Assembly: GCF_040892545.1 (NCBI RefSeq)
Contig: NZ_CP156079.1
Coordinates: forward strand, 3,941,501 to 4,005,500
From: Paracidovorax avenae
GTDB taxonomy: Bacteria > Pseudomonadota > Gammaproteobacteria > Burkholderiales > Burkholderiaceae_C
Direction of reading: 5' to 3'
Length of the DNA stretch: 64,000 bases
Part shown: positions 9,445 to 19,313 of the stretch, piece by piece
Numbering within the stretch: the first letter of the stretch is position 1
Layout: each line of letters starts with the position of its first letter
The notes under the pieces: generated by a model
Seen by the model: the letters and a program-made list of their open reading frames with translations, nothing else
Told to the model about the DNA's origin: nothing
The model's database searches: none
Made by a program: the position numbers and the translations under genes

Positions 9445-9960
9445 TCACAGGGAGGCCGCCGATTCGGCGTCCATCTCGTCGGATTCGACATAGCGGCCGT
9501 CCCGGATGTAGCCGCGCGCCATGAAGAGCAGGTGCACGAAGAGCAGCACGAAGCCCGCCGGCATGGCCGCGTAGATCCAGGCGAAGGGGATGTCGGTGGC
9601 CGGCGTGGTCTGGAAGCGCGTGGCCCAGACGTACTGCACCGAGAACCAGGCCATGACCAGGAAGAACGCGCCCAGCGCCACCACGATGCAGCCGCGCAGC
9701 GCCCGCGCACCGCGCTCGCCCAGCACGTGGTGCAGGTTGTCGATGGCCACGTGGCCGCCGAAGCGCAGCACCAGTCCGGCGCCCAGGAAGGTGCACCAGA
9801 TCATCAGGTGGCGCGCCACTTCCTCGGCCCAGACGATGGAGTCGCCCGTGGTGTAGCGCAGCACCACGTTGGCGAAGACGATGCAGGCCATGGCCAGCAG
9901 CAGGAGGATGAGCAGCCAGCGGTTGCCGGCGACCAGGGTGCGCTCGAAGCGAGGGAGCAT
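9445..9960 (-). CDS. dctQ: TRAP transporter small membrane subunit
   Basis: A 171-residue inner-membrane protein of the DctQ family with four predicted membrane helices. The family signature WAEEVARHLMIWCTFLGAGL is present. It pairs with DctM and docks the periplasmic binding protein. The start at 9960 (MLPRFERTLVAGNRW) was chosen because the frame upstream is an unrelated shadow running under dctP. It is separated from dctP by 98 bases that contain a hairpin with a T-rich tail. Confidence 0.93.
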   Translation of the reverse strand: MLPRFERTLVAGNRWLLILLLLAMACIVFANVVLRYTTGDSIVWAEEVARHLMIWCTFLGAGLVLRFGGHVAIDNLHHVLGERGARALRGCIVVALGAFFLVMAWFSVQYVWATRFQTTPATDIPFAWIYAAMPAGFVLLFVHLLFMARGYIRDGRYVESDEMDAESAASL

Positions 9961-9991
9961 GGTGGGATGGGTGGGGGCTGGAAAAGACAAA

Positions 9992-10008
9992 GCCCGGACG
10001 CGCCGGGC
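9992..10008 (-). terminator. Intercistronic terminator-like hairpin between dctP and dctQ
   Basis: On the minus strand GCCCGG and CCGGGC flank a 5-base loop and are followed by TTTGTCTTTT, the form of an intrinsic terminator. It lies after dctP and before dctQM in the same transcription direction. Partial termination here would give more binding protein than permease, as is common in binding-protein-dependent operons. Confidence 0.6.
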
Positions 10009-10058
10009 ACAGGCCGATGGACGTGCCAGGCAGGCGGCCTGCGCCGCCCGCCCCGGCT

Positions 10059-11108
10059 TTACTTCACGCTGGCGATCTGGTCCAGCGTCTTCTGGCCGAA
10101 CTTGGTGGCGTACTGCTTGTAGGCGGGCTCCAGCGCCTTCTGGAAGGCGCTCTTGTCCACCGACTCCACCACCTGCATGCCGGCGGCCTTGACCTCGGCC
10201 AGGCCCTTCTGCTCCACGTCGTCGACGAACTTGCGCGAGGCCAGCGCGCCGGCCCTGGCGCCCTGCGTGAAGGCGGCCTTCTGCGCATCGTTCAGGCCCG
10301 CCCAGAAGTTGGGCGAGACGATGAGCGCCATGGGCGCATAGACGTGGCCCGTGAGCGAGAGGTATTTCTGCACCTGCGGCAGCTTGGCCGAGACGATCAC
10401 CGACATGGGGTTCTCCTGCCCGTCGATGGTGCCCTGCTGCAGCGCGCCGATCACCTCGGGCCAGGACATGGGCGTGGGCGAGGCGCCCAGCGTGCGGAAG
10501 GCGGTGATGTGGACGGGGTTCTCGGTCACGCGGATCTTCAGGCCCTTGAGGTCGGCGGGCGTCTTGACCGGATGCTTGTTGTTGGTCAGGTGGCGAAAGC
10601 CCTGCTCGCCCCAGGCCAGCGCGATGAGGCCACGCTTCTGGAATTTGCCCAGCAGTTCCTGGCCGAAGGCGCCGTCGAGCACGGCGCGGGCGTGGGCCGT
10701 GTCGCGGAACAGGAAGGGGATGTCCACCACGCCCACGTCGGGCACGAAGTTGCTCAGCGCCCCGGTGGAGACGATGACGGCCTCCACCGTGCCCAGTTGC
10801 AGGCCCTCGATCAGCTCGCGCTCGCCGCCCAGGGCGCTGGAGGGGAACTGCTTGAACTTGATGGCGCCGTTGGCGGCCTTCTCGACGGTTTCGGACCACG
10901 CCTGGGCCGCGGCGCCGTAATGCGAATTGACGGCCAGCGCATAGCCGAGCTTGACCTCCTTGGCCTGCTGGGCGTGGGCGGTGCCTGCAGCCAGGCAGGC
11001 GATGGCGGCCAGCGCGGCGGCGAGGCCCCGGCGGCGAAGGACACGGCGGGCAGGCAGCGGAACGGAGGACGAGGAAACGGCGAAGGCGGAATCGGCGGCG
11101 TGGCGCAT
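10059..11108 (-). CDS. dctP: TRAP transporter periplasmic substrate-binding protein
   Basis: A 349-residue DctP-family receptor. A long N-terminal export signal with basic residues and a hydrophobic stretch (GLAAALAAIACLAAG, cleavage after AHA near residue 46) is followed by the mature domain beginning QQAKEVKLGYALAVNSHYG. Family segments LKGLKIRVTENPVHI and WPEVIGALQQGTIDGQENP are clear, including the region that holds the conserved arginine for a carboxylate ligand. It is first in the operon and expected to be the most expressed. The ligand is probably an organic acid, but cannot be named. The start at 11108 (MRHAADSAF) was preferred because longer frames upstream are not protein-like. Confidence 0.93.
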   Translation of the reverse strand: MRHAADSAFAVSSSSVPLPARRVLRRRGLAAALAAIACLAAGTAHAQQAKEVKLGYALAVNSHYGAAAQAWSETVEKAANGAIKFKQFPSSALGGERELIEGLQLGTVEAVIVSTGALSNFVPDVGVVDIPFLFRDTAHARAVLDGAFGQELLGKFQKRGLIALAWGEQGFRHLTNNKHPVKTPADLKGLKIRVTENPVHITAFRTLGASPTPMSWPEVIGALQQGTIDGQENPMSVIVSAKLPQVQKYLSLTGHVYAPMALIVSPNFWAGLNDAQKAAFTQGARAGALASRKFVDDVEQKGLAEVKAAGMQVVESVDKSAFQKALEPAYKQYATKFGQKTLDQIASVK

Positions 11109-11278
11109 GGGTACGGGTCCGGTGAACGTGGAGAGCCTGGCAGGGCCGGCAGCGGCGAAGAAAGCATGCCGCACAGGGCGGCCGGCGATTATCGCGATGC
11201 CGGCACCGCTTCCGGAAGCGGGAATGCCCTGAGCGCGGAGGCTGGCGGAGGTGCATACCGCATGCCGGAACGCACCCC

Positions 11279-13387
11279 TCAGAAGCTGTAGCCCGCGGAC
11301 GCGTAGAGGTTGCGCTGCGGGCCCGGCGTGAGGTAGTTGCTGACGTGCAGGTGGCTGGAGACGAAATAGGCCTTGTCGAACACATTGCGCAGTGCGACCT
11401 GCAGTTCGAGCAGGCCCCCGCCCATTTGGCGCTTCCAGGTGTGCGACAGGTCCACGCGGGCATACCCCGGCAGTGTGGTGGTGTTGGCGATGTCGGCCTG
11501 GCGGCTGCCCTGCGCCTGGATGCCGACGCCGGTGGCATGCTCTGCGCTCCAGCGGAACTGCCCCCACAGGCTGAGGGCATGCCGGGCCACGTTCGGGATG
11601 CGGCGGCCCGGGTAGTCCGCGTTCTGCCCGTACCTGGCATCGGTGCAGGCGTAGGCGAACGTCACGCCGATGCGGCGCGCCAGGTCGCCGCTCAGGCTCG
11701 CTTCGATGCCCCGGGAGCGCCCCGTTCCGGCGATGGTCTTGTCATAGATGTTCGGCGTGGAAGGATCGTCGGCCAGCAGGTGGGTCTGCTGCAGCCGGTA
11801 CACGGCGATGTCGGACTGCAGGCGCCCGCCGTTCCACAGGGACTTCCAGCCCGCCTCGTACTGCCTGGAGGCGCGCGACGGCAGCGACTGGCCGGAGGCC
11901 GAGGATGCCTGGTTCGGCGCGATGCCGGTGCTGTACGCGACATAGACGGAGTCCGTGGCCGAGAGCTTGCGCAGCAGGGCGAGGCGGGGCGAGGTATCGG
12001 ATTCCCGGATGCCTGCCGTGCCGGCGGCACCATAGAGAAAATCCTGCCGGGTGAACCGCAGGCCCGCGACGGCGCTCCAGCCCCCCCACTCCATCCGGTC
12101 CTGCAGCGACAGCACCGTGCTGCGAAGGTCCTGCGTGGTGGTCGTGAGGCTGAAGGACGCCGGCGGGATCGCCGGGCCGCGGACCGGCGCATAGATATTG
12201 ACGGCCGGGCTGGCCAGGCCGGCGCTGCGCTGGTCCAGGGTTTCGGTATAGCGGTCCACCCCGGCGAAGAGGTGGTGCCGCATGCCTGCCCATTCCTGCA
12301 CGCTGGTGATGCCGGTGGCGAGTGCGTCGATGCTGCGCTCCGTGCCCGGCTCGTAGGCGAGCCGCCGGCTGAAGGTTCCGGGTGGCGCGCCCGCGACGGC
12401 GGGCCCCAGGGATTGCCGCACCGACGTGCTGTGCGCCCGGAGACGGGTGTAGTCGAGAAACAGCCGTGCCGTTGCTGAAAGGGCTACATCCCCATGCAGG
12501 TCCACGATGGTGTTGCGGGCCGTCGAGTCGCCCCAGGGCTCGCTGAGCTGGAGGTCGGACGGGACCGCCGCAGGACGGCCGCCGATGCCCGGCAGTCCGA
12601 AGTCGGGGCGGTAGGTCTGGTCGGTGTACTCCACGCCGAGGCGGAGGTGGTAGCGGTCGGCGTCGCTCTTGGCGATGCCCGCCTTGACCCCGTCCAGCCG
12701 GTCCGGAACATGGCGCCACTCGCTCGCGGACGAGTGCACGGCGATGACGCGGGCGGCCAGTTCCTGCTCGGCGGACAGCACGCGGTTGATGTCCAGGTGG
12801 GTGTCGAGCGCGCCATGGGATCCGGCGCCCAGACCGGCCGAGCCCAAGTCGCCCAGCTCGGGCTGCTTCGTCACGATATCGACGGTGCCCCCCGGCTCGC
12901 TGCGCACGCCGATGGCGGCGCCCGGGCCCCGCAGGACATCGACCCGCTCCACGAAGGCGGGCGTGAAGGGATAGTTGGACAGCCGTACGCCGTCGCGCAT
13001 CACGCGGGAGGTACCGGTGCCGCTGTCCGCGATGGCACCCCGGAGCACGAAGAACTGGCTGCGGCTGCCATTGAAGCCCGAGTCGGCCTGCGCGCCGGGC
13101 ACGTTGCGCAGCGCCTCCTGCAGGGTGGTGGCCCCCTGCGCCCGGATGAGCCCGGCAGGCACGGAGGTCACGGATGCGGGCGTGTCCAGCGGCGCGGCGG
13201 GGCTGCCCATGGCCAGTCCGGAAGCCGGCGCTGCGGATTCCGCGGCCTGGACGGTGACGGTGCCGAGCGTGGGGTCCCGTGCTGCGTCGTCCGCAGCGTT
13301 GGCGACGCCGGGAAGCAGGCAGGCACAGAGGGCGGGTGCAGCGCGGAATGCATGGCGCATGCGGCGGCGAAGACCTGTGGGGTACAT
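11279..13387 (-). CDS. TonB-dependent outer-membrane receptor (siderophore/metal type)
   Basis: A 702-residue outer-membrane receptor energised by TonB-ExbBD. Residues 1 to about 30 are a signal peptide (ending GVANA). An N-terminal plug follows, with LIRAQGATTLQEALRNVPGAQ and VERVDVLRGPGAAIGVRSEP, then a 22-strand barrel ending in an aromatic residue (YASAGYSF). No STN signalling domain is evident, so it is not a FecA-type transducer. The barrel resembles ferric-siderophore receptors. The DUF2946 gene just upstream on the same strand is often found beside metal-related TonB receptors, so copper or another metal is a possible alternative cargo. The start at 13387 (MYPTGLRRRMRHAF) was chosen for the signal peptide; the ribosome site AGGAAAG is rather distant. 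Confidence 0.9.
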   Translation of the reverse strand: MYPTGLRRRMRHAFRAAPALCACLLPGVANAADDAARDPTLGTVTVQAAESAAPASGLAMGSPAAPLDTPASVTSVPAGLIRAQGATTLQEALRNVPGAQADSGFNGSRSQFFVLRGAIADSGTGTSRVMRDGVRLSNYPFTPAFVERVDVLRGPGAAIGVRSEPGGTVDIVTKQPELGDLGSAGLGAGSHGALDTHLDINRVLSAEQELAARVIAVHSSASEWRHVPDRLDGVKAGIAKSDADRYHLRLGVEYTDQTYRPDFGLPGIGGRPAAVPSDLQLSEPWGDSTARNTIVDLHGDVALSATARLFLDYTRLRAHSTSVRQSLGPAVAGAPPGTFSRRLAYEPGTERSIDALATGITSVQEWAGMRHHLFAGVDRYTETLDQRSAGLASPAVNIYAPVRGPAIPPASFSLTTTTQDLRSTVLSLQDRMEWGGWSAVAGLRFTRQDFLYGAAGTAGIRESDTSPRLALLRKLSATDSVYVAYSTGIAPNQASSASGQSLPSRASRQYEAGWKSLWNGGRLQSDIAVYRLQQTHLLADDPSTPNIYDKTIAGTGRSRGIEASLSGDLARRIGVTFAYACTDARYGQNADYPGRRIPNVARHALSLWGQFRWSAEHATGVGIQAQGSRQADIANTTTLPGYARVDLSHTWKRQMGGGLLELQVALRNVFDKAYFVSSHLHVSNYLTPGPQRNLYASAGYSF

Positions 13388-13544
13388 GTGGATGTGTTCT
13401 TTCCTGTTGCGAATGCGCAGGCACCGGCCGGCGCGCGGCGGCAGCGCGGCTGTCGCGGGTGATTGCGATGAAGCGAGTGGCGCGCGCGGGACACGGCCGA
13501 CGCGGCTCGCCCGGCGTCGGCCCCGCACGGGCCCGGGGAGGGGG

Positions 13545-13901
13545 TCAGGAAAGCACGGGAGGGCCGCGTGGCGGCAGCGGCGCACCGGCGATGCCCGCGA
13601 TGTGCGCCCGGACGGCGGGCAGCAGGGCATGCGCGAGCGCCTGGGGCACGATGCCCGCACTGCGCGCGGGGAGCGGAGGCAGGGAGATGCCGAGGCACGC
13701 CGGGCAATCCAGCGTACCGTGCACGGCCTCCCCGGCACCGTCGTCGCCGCGCTCCACCCACTTCATGGCGCCGCCGGTGCTGCAAACCATCTCCGACGAC
13801 ACGGGCCGGAGCATCGGGGAAGCGATGGCGACGCCCAGCGCCAGGACGAACCACGCCATGACGAGGCGGACCAGCCGTGGCGATGTGCGCAGGACGTGCA
13901 T
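13545..13901 (-). CDS. DUF2946 family protein
   Basis: A 118-residue protein with an N-terminal membrane segment or signal anchor (LVMAWFVLALGVAIASP). Further on come the family features CSTGGAMKW, the DCPACL cysteine pair (a CxxC motif with a preceding Asp) and the proline-rich end LPPRGPPVLS. DUF2946 has no fixed biochemical role; its conserved Cys residues and frequent position next to TonB-dependent receptors suggest metal (copper) handling. Here it lies 157 bases upstream of such a receptor on the same strand, consistent with one transcription unit. The function is inference; the family call rests on the CPxCL and PPRGPP signatures. Confidence 0.75.
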   Translation of the reverse strand: MHVLRTSPRLVRLVMAWFVLALGVAIASPMLRPVSSEMVCSTGGAMKWVERGDDGAGEAVHGTLDCPACLGISLPPLPARSAGIVPQALAHALLPAVRAHIAGIAGAPLPPRGPPVLS

Positions 13902-13983
13902 GGCGACGCATTATGGGTGAGCAGCCCCGCGGGCGGTGCGCCCGCCCTGCCCCTGCGGCAATATGTCCACCCGGGACCGCAAA

Positions 13984-13998
13984 GCCCCCTGGCGGGGC
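13984..13998 (-). terminator. Possible terminator of the HNH nuclease gene
   Basis: GCCCC and GGGGC form a 5-bp stem with a 5-base loop, 22 bases past the HNH stop codon on the minus strand and followed there by TTTGC. The stem is short, so this is a weak call. Confidence 0.3.
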
Positions 13999-14020
13999 GC
14001 CGCGCGCCCGCCTTGCCCCG

Positions 14021-14578
14021 TCAGCTCAGCAGCCGCGACGACTTGGGCACGTGCGCCATGAGGAACTCCATCTGGTCGGCGAGGATGCGCCGGTTGCGCA
14101 GGATGAAGTCCTCCCACAGGCTGGGCACGTAGGGGGCGTAAAGCAGCGGCATGTGGGCCTGCTCGGGCGTGCGCGGGCCCTTGCGGTGGTTGCAGGCGCG
14201 GCAGGCCGTGACCACGTTCATCCAGTGGTCGACGCCGTTGCGCGCGAAGGGCACGATGTGCTCGCGCGTGAGGTCTTCCTCGTGGAAGTGGCCGCCGCAG
14301 TAGGCGCAGATGTTGCGGTCGCGCGCGAAGAGCTTGCTGTTGGTGAGGGAGGGCTTGAGGCCGAAGGGGTTGATGCCGGGAACGCCCTTGGTGCCGATGA
14401 TGCTGTTGACCTCGATCACGGACTGCTCGCCCGTCAGCGCGTTGTGCCCGCCACGGAACACCGCGATAGGGCCACCGGATTCCCAGCGCACCTCGCCCGC
14501 GGCATAGTGCGTGACCGCCTGCTCCAGCGAAATCCACGATTGCGGCAGCCCCTGGGCCGACAGCTTCAAGACCTTCAC
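14021..14578 (-). CDS. HNH endonuclease, stand-alone
   Basis: A 185-residue HNH nuclease. The domain is near residues 85-135: CAYCGGHFHEEDLTREHIVP gives the first zinc CxxC pair and the EHI catalytic His, N at WMNVVTACRACNHRKG supplies the HNH Asn, and CRAC is the second zinc pair. The start is a GTG at 14578, chosen because a perfect AAGGAGG lies six bases upstream; no ATG fits. Many Burkholderiales carry this small nuclease as a housekeeping-looking single gene. It is not part of a recognisable restriction or phage module here. It is divergent from ribF, with a 156-base shared upstream region. Confidence 0.88.
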   Translation of the reverse strand: MKVLKLSAQGLPQSWISLEQAVTHYAAGEVRWESGGPIAVFRGGHNALTGEQSVIEVNSIIGTKGVPGINPFGLKPSLTNSKLFARDRNICAYCGGHFHEEDLTREHIVPFARNGVDHWMNVVTACRACNHRKGPRTPEQAHMPLLYAPYVPSLWEDFILRNRRILADQMEFLMAHVPKSSRLLS

Positions 14579-14734
14579 AACACCCTCCTTGCAACACGAC
14601 AAGATTCGGAACGCTGATGTCTCGCGGGCCGCCCGCAGGGGCCCGTGCCGCACAATATACTCCCAAATCATGACGGATTGGCGGCCAGCGCTTGGCGCAC
14701 CTGCCTGGCACGCTATCAAAAAACTAGCATTCCG

Positions 14735-15784
14735 ATGAAGATCTTCCGCGGCCTCCACCACCCCGGCATCGCTCCTGCCTGCGCGGTCACCATCGGGAAT
14801 TTCGACGGTGTCCACCGCGGGCACCAGGCCATGCTCGCGCTGCTCGCCAGCGAAGCGGCGCACCGCGGCGTGGACAGCTGCGTGCTGACCTTCGAGCCGC
14901 ATCCCCGCGACTATTTCGCCAGCGCCCTGCGGCGGCCCGAACTGGCGCCCGCGCGCATCGGCACGCTGCGCGACAAGCTGGAGGAACTGGAGCGCTGCGG
15001 CGTGCAGCAGGCGGTGGTGCTGCCGTTCAACGAGCGGCTGGCGCGCCAGCCGCCCCAGGCCTTCATCGACGATGTGCTGGTGCGCGGGCTGGGCGCGCGC
15101 TACGTGCTGGTGGGCGATGACTTCCGGTTCGGCGCGCAGCGCGCGGGCGACTACGCGATGCTGGACGCCGCCGGGCGCGAGCGCGGTTTCGACGTGGCGC
15201 GCATGAACAGTTATGAAGTGCATGGCTTGCGCGTTTCCAGCTCGGCCGTGCGCGATGCGCTGGCGCGCGGCGACATGGAGGCCGCAGCCACGCTGCTGGG
15301 CCGGCCCTACGCGATCAGCGGCCATGTGGTGCACGGGCGCAAGCTCGGCCGAGCGCTGGGCGCGAGCGCCGAGGGCGCCGGGGATGGCTTCCGCACCCTG
15401 AACCTGCGCTTCGCGCACTGGAAGCCCGCGGCCGGGGGCATCTTCGCCGTCCTGGTGCACGGCCTCTCCGGCACGCCCCTGCCCGGCGTCGCCAACCTGG
15501 GCGTGCGCCCCTCGCTCGACCCCGCGGACGTCAACGGCGGGCGCGTGCTGCTGGAGACGCACTGCCTGCAGTGGCCCGCCCACCTGGGGGCCGAAGGGGC
15601 CTACGGTAAAATCGTGCGCGTGGAACTCCTGCACAAACTGCACGACGAGCTGAAGTACGACAGCCTCGACGCCCTCACCGCCGGCATCGCCCGGGACTGC
15701 GAGGACGCGCGGGCGTATTTCGCGTCCACCCCGGCCGCCAGCTACACGGAAACCCGTCGCCAGACCACGCGCGACCGAATTTGA
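14735..15784 (+). CDS. ribF: Bifunctional riboflavin kinase / FMN adenylyltransferase
   Basis: A 349-residue enzyme that phosphorylates riboflavin to FMN and adenylates FMN to FAD. The N-terminal nucleotidyltransferase half shows the HIGH-like [17 protein letters not shown] and [14 protein letters not shown]. The S(S)AVRDAL segment follows, and the C-terminal riboflavin kinase half starts at [20 protein letters not shown] with the later [10 protein letters not shown]. The length is somewhat above the usual 310 residues owing to short insertions. The start at 14735 (MKIFRGLHH) matches the family's N-terminus. It is followed by ileS and lspA, an arrangement common in proteobacteria. Confidence 0.97.
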   Translation: MKIFRGLHHPGIAPACAVTIGNFDGVHRGHQAMLALLASEAAHRGVDSCVLTFEPHPRDYFASALRRPELAPARIGTLRDKLEELERCGVQQAVVLPFNERLARQPPQAFIDDVLVRGLGARYVLVGDDFRFGAQRAGDYAMLDAAGRERGFDVARMNSYEVHGLRVSSSAVRDALARGDMEAAATLLGRPYAISGHVVHGRKLGRALGASAEGAGDGFRTLNLRFAHWKPAAGGIFAVLVHGLSGTPLPGVANLGVRPSLDPADVNGGRVLLETHCLQWPAHLGAEGAYGKIVRVELLHKLHDELKYDSLDALTAGIARDCEDARAYFASTPAASYTETRRQTTRDRI

Positions 15785-15923
15785 CGCCCGCGCGGCCCGC
15801 CCCGGCGGCCGCGCCCGCTCCTGCCCGAGCCGCGCCGGTGCGCGGCTCCCCTCCCGCCCCCTTTTTTGCTTCCGCCCTGGCGGCCCCGGCACCTGCCGGC
15901 AGCCAGGCACCTCCTGCCCAGCC

Positions 15924-18803
15924 ATGTCCGACACCACGCCTTCCGCCTCCGAATCCACGCCCGGAACCGACTACCGCGCGACGCTGAACCTGCCCGACAC
16001 GCCCTTCCCCATGCGCGGCGACCTGCCCCGGCGCGAGCCGGGCTGGGTGAAGGAATGGGACGAGAAAGGCATCTACAAGCGCCTGCGCGATGCGCGGCGC
16101 GGGGCTCCGAAGTTCATCCTGCACGACGGCCCGCCCTACGCCAACGGCCAGATCCACATGGGCCATGCGGTGAACAAGATCCTCAAGGACATGATCACCA
16201 AGGCGCGCCAGCTCGAAGGCTTCGACGCGCTCTACGTGCCTGGCTGGGACTGCCACGGCCTGCCGATCGAGAACGCCATCGAGAAGAAGCACGGCCGCAA
16301 CCTGCCGCGCGACGAGATGCAGGCCAAGGGCCGCGCCTACGCCACCGAGCAGATCGCGCAGCAGATGGCCGACTTCCAGCGCCTGGGCGTGCTGGGCGAA
16401 TGGGAGCACCCCTACAAGACGATGAACTTCGCCAACGAGGCCGGCGAAATCCGCGCGTTCAAGCGCGTGATGGAGCGCGGCTTCGTCTATCGGGGTCTCA
16501 AGCCCGTCTATTGGTGCTTCGACTGCGGCTCGTCGCTGGCGGAGTTCGAGATCGAGTACCAGGACAAGAAGAGCACCACCCTGGACGTGGCCTTCAAGGC
16601 GCATGACCCGGCCGCGCTGGCCGCCGCCTTCGGCCTGCCGGCCCTGCCCAAGGACGCCTTCGTCGTCATCTGGACCACCACGGCCTGGACCATCCCCGCC
16701 AACCAGGCGCTGAACCTGAACCCCGAGATCCGCTACGCGCTGGTGGACACGGGCGAGCGCATCCTGCTCGTGGCCGAGCCGCTGGTGGCATCCTGCCTGG
16801 AACGCTACGGCCTCACGGGGAGCGTGATCGCCACCACCCTCGGCAAGCAGCTGGGCGGGCTGGAGTTCGAGCACCCGCTCTACGACGTGGCGAGCGATGA
16901 CGGCAGTCACGGCTACCGGCGCCTCTCGCCGGTGTACCTGGCCGACTACGCCACGGCCGACGACGGCACGGGTATCGTGCATTCTTCGCCCGCCTACGGC
17001 CTGGAGGATTTCAACTCCTGCGTGGCCCATGGCCTGGCGCTGGACGACATCCTCAACCCCGTGCAGGGCAACGGCGCCTACGCGGCGGACTTCCCGCTGT
17101 TCGGCGGCCAGCACATCTGGAAGGCCGTGCCGGCCGTCATCGAGGCATTGAGGAACGCCGGCCGCCTGATGGCCACCAGGGACATCGTCCACAGCTATCC
17201 GCACTGCTGGCGCCACAAGACGCCGGTGATCTACCGCGCCGCGGCGCAATGGTTCGTCCGCATGGACGAGGGCGAAGGCGTGTTCACCAAGCCCGGAGAG
17301 AAGCCCGCGAAGACGCTGCGCCAGATCGCGCTCGAGGCCATCGAGCACACCAGCTTCTATCCCCAGAACGGCAAGGCGCGCCTGCACGACATGATCGCCG
17401 GGCGGCCGGACTGGTGCATCTCGCGCCAGCGCAGCTGGGGCGTGCCCATCCCGTTCTTCCTGCACAAGGATTCGGGCGAACTGCATCCGCGCACCATGGA
17501 GATCATGGACCAGGCCGCCGCCATCGTCGAGGCGGGCGGCATCGAGGCCTGGAGCCGCGTGACGGTGGAGGAGATCCTGGGCGCGGAGGATGCGCCGCAC
17601 TACACCAAGAGCACGGACATCCTGGAGGTGTGGTTCGACTCCGGCTCCACCTTCTTCCACGTGCTGCGCGGCACCCATCCGGAAGTGCACCACGACAGCG
17701 GCCCCGAGGCCGACCTGTACCTGGAGGGCCACGACCAGCACCGCGGCTGGTTCCATTCCTCCCTGCTGCTGGCCAGTGCGCTCTATGGCCGCGCGCCGTA
17801 CAAGGGCCTGCTCACGCACGGCTTCACGGTGGACAGCCAGGGCCGCAAGATGAGCAAGTCGCTGGGCAACGGCATCGACCCGCAGGAGATCAACAAGAAG
17901 CTGGGTGCGGAAATCATCCGCCTGTGGGTGGCGGCGAGCGACTATTCGGGCGACATCGCGGGCGACGACAAGATCCTCGCGCGCGTGGTGGACGCCTACC
18001 GGCGCATCCGCAACACGCTGCGCTTCCTGCTGGCCAACGTGAGCGATTTCGACCCCGCCACGGACGCCGTGCCGTTCCCGCAGATGCTGGAGATCGACCG
18101 CTATGCGCTCACGCGCGCCGCGGAGTTCCAGGCCGAGGTGCTGGCGCACTACCAGGTGTACGAGTTCCACCCGGTGGTGGCCAAGCTGCAGCTCTACTGC
18201 TCCGAGGACCTGGGCGGCTTCTACCTCGACGTGCTGAAGGACCGGCTCTACACCACCGCGCCCAAGAGCCTGGCGCGCCGCAGCGCCCAGACCGCGCTCC
18301 ACCAGATCACGCATGCCATGCTGCGCTGGATGGCGCCGTTCCTGTCCTTCACCGCCGAGGAGGCGTGGAAGACGTTCGGCCATTCCGAGTCCATCTTCCT
18401 GGAGACCTACCAGCCCATCGCCGGGGCCGATGAAGGCCTGGCCGCCAAGTGGACGCGCATCCGCGCCATCCGCGACGCGGTGAACAAGGAGATCGAGGCG
18501 GTGCGCGCCGCGGGCCAGGTGGGCTCGTCGCTGCAGGCCAACGTGACCCTGGTGGCGCCGCCGGAAGACCATGCGCTGCTGGCCAGCCTGGGCGAGGACC
18601 TGAAGTTCGTGTTCATCACCTCCGCCGTGGAGCTGGTGGCGGGCGATGCGCTCGCCATCCGCGTGGCGGCCAGCCAGGACGCCAAGTGCGAGCGCTGCTG
18701 GCACTACCGCGCCGACGTGGGCCGGGACCCGGCCCACCCGACCATCTGCGGCCGGTGCGTGAGCAACCTGTACGGCGGCGGCGAGACGCGGGAGCACGCA
18801 TAA
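15924..18803 (+). CDS. ileS: Isoleucyl-tRNA synthetase
   Basis: A 959-residue class I aminoacyl-tRNA synthetase that charges tRNA-Ile. It has the HIGH-type motif in [13 protein letters not shown], a full editing (CP1) domain with the [15 protein letters not shown] segment, the KMSKS loop in [14 protein letters not shown], an anticodon-binding helical domain, and the C-terminal zinc finger with Cys pairs in CERCWHYR and CGRCVSN. All catalytic signatures are intact. The stop codon touches the start of lspA with no gap, so the two are co-translated. Some 139 bases separate it from ribF. Confidence 0.99.
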   Translation: MSDTTPSASESTPGTDYRATLNLPDTPFPMRGDLPRREPGWVKEWDEKGIYKRLRDARRGAPKFILHDGPPYANGQIHMGHAVNKILKDMITKARQLEGFDALYVPGWDCHGLPIENAIEKKHGRNLPRDEMQAKGRAYATEQIAQQMADFQRLGVLGEWEHPYKTMNFANEAGEIRAFKRVMERGFVYRGLKPVYWCFDCGSSLAEFEIEYQDKKSTTLDVAFKAHDPAALAAAFGLPALPKDAFVVIWTTTAWTIPANQALNLNPEIRYALVDTGERILLVAEPLVASCLERYGLTGSVIATTLGKQLGGLEFEHPLYDVASDDGSHGYRRLSPVYLADYATADDGTGIVHSSPAYGLEDFNSCVAHGLALDDILNPVQGNGAYAADFPLFGGQHIWKAVPAVIEALRNAGRLMATRDIVHSYPHCWRHKTPVIYRAAAQWFVRMDEGEGVFTKPGEKPAKTLRQIALEAIEHTSFYPQNGKARLHDMIAGRPDWCISRQRSWGVPIPFFLHKDSGELHPRTMEIMDQAAAIVEAGGIEAWSRVTVEEILGAEDAPHYTKSTDILEVWFDSGSTFFHVLRGTHPEVHHDSGPEADLYLEGHDQHRGWFHSSLLLASALYGRAPYKGLLTHGFTVDSQGRKMSKSLGNGIDPQEINKKLGAEIIRLWVAASDYSGDIAGDDKILARVVDAYRRIRNTLRFLLANVSDFDPATDAVPFPQMLEIDRYALTRAAEFQAEVLAHYQVYEFHPVVAKLQLYCSEDLGGFYLDVLKDRLYTTAPKSLARRSAQTALHQITHAMLRWMAPFLSFTAEEAWKTFGHSESIFLETYQPIAGADEGLAAKWTRIRAIRDAVNKEIEAVRAAGQVGSSLQANVTLVAPPEDHALLASLGEDLKFVFITSAVELVAGDALAIRVAASQDAKCERCWHYRADVGRDPAHPTICGRCVSNLYGGGETREHA

Positions 18804-19313
18804 ATGGCCCGCGGCAACGCTTCTTCCTCCGGATCCGGCAAGGGCTCGCTGTGGCCCTGGCTGGCCTGGGCCGTGCTGCTGCTGGTGGCCGACCAGTTCA
18901 CCAAGACGCTGATCCTGGGCTATTACCGCCTGGGCGACGCCACCTACGTCACCAGCTTCTTCAACATCGTGCGGGCGCACAACACCGGCGCGGCGTTCTC
19001 GTTCCTGGCGGATGCGGGCGGCTGGCAGCGCTGGGTGTTCACCGGCATCGGCGTGGCGGCGGCGCTCTTCATCGTCTGGCAGCTGCGCGCCCATCCGGGG
19101 CAGAAGCTGTTCTGCTTCGCGCTCTCCAGCATCCTGGGCGGTGCCATCGGCAACGTGGTGGACCGCATGATGCACGGCTACGTGGTGGACTTCCTGGATT
19201 TCCACGCGCGCGGCTGGCACTTCCCGGCCTTCAACCTGGCCGACTCCGCGATCACGGTGGGCGCAGCCTGCCTGATCATCGACGAGCTGATGCGGGTGCG
19301 GCGCGGGTCCTGA
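18804..19313 (+). CDS. lspA: Lipoprotein signal peptidase (signal peptidase II)
   Basis: A 169-residue inner-membrane aspartic protease that cleaves the signal peptide of diacylglyceryl-prolipoproteins. Four membrane helices are visible. The catalytic aspartates are in [18 protein letters not shown] and [12 protein letters not shown], and VADQFTK and HNTGAAFS are further conserved blocks. The ATG at 18804 directly follows the ileS stop. Its last 38 bases overlap the 3' end of the convergent effector-like gene on the minus strand. Confidence 0.98.
   Translation: MARGNASSSGSGKGSLWPWLAWAVLLLVADQFTKTLILGYYRLGDATYVTSFFNIVRAHNTGAAFSFLADAGGWQRWVFTGIGVAAALFIVWQLRAHPGQKLFCFALSSILGGAIGNVVDRMMHGYVVDFLDFHARGWHFPAFNLADSAITVGAACLIIDELMRVRRGS

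Noticed and set aside
8089-10122. A 677-codon open frame on the plus strand across the TRAP genes.
   Set aside because: Antisense to dctM and dctQ; Asp/Glu/His/Arg-rich low-complexity translation typical of a GC-rich shadow.
9445-11640. A 731-residue extension of DctQ.
   Set aside because: The upstream part lies under dctP and part of the TonB receptor gene in a different frame; DctQ proteins are about 170 residues.
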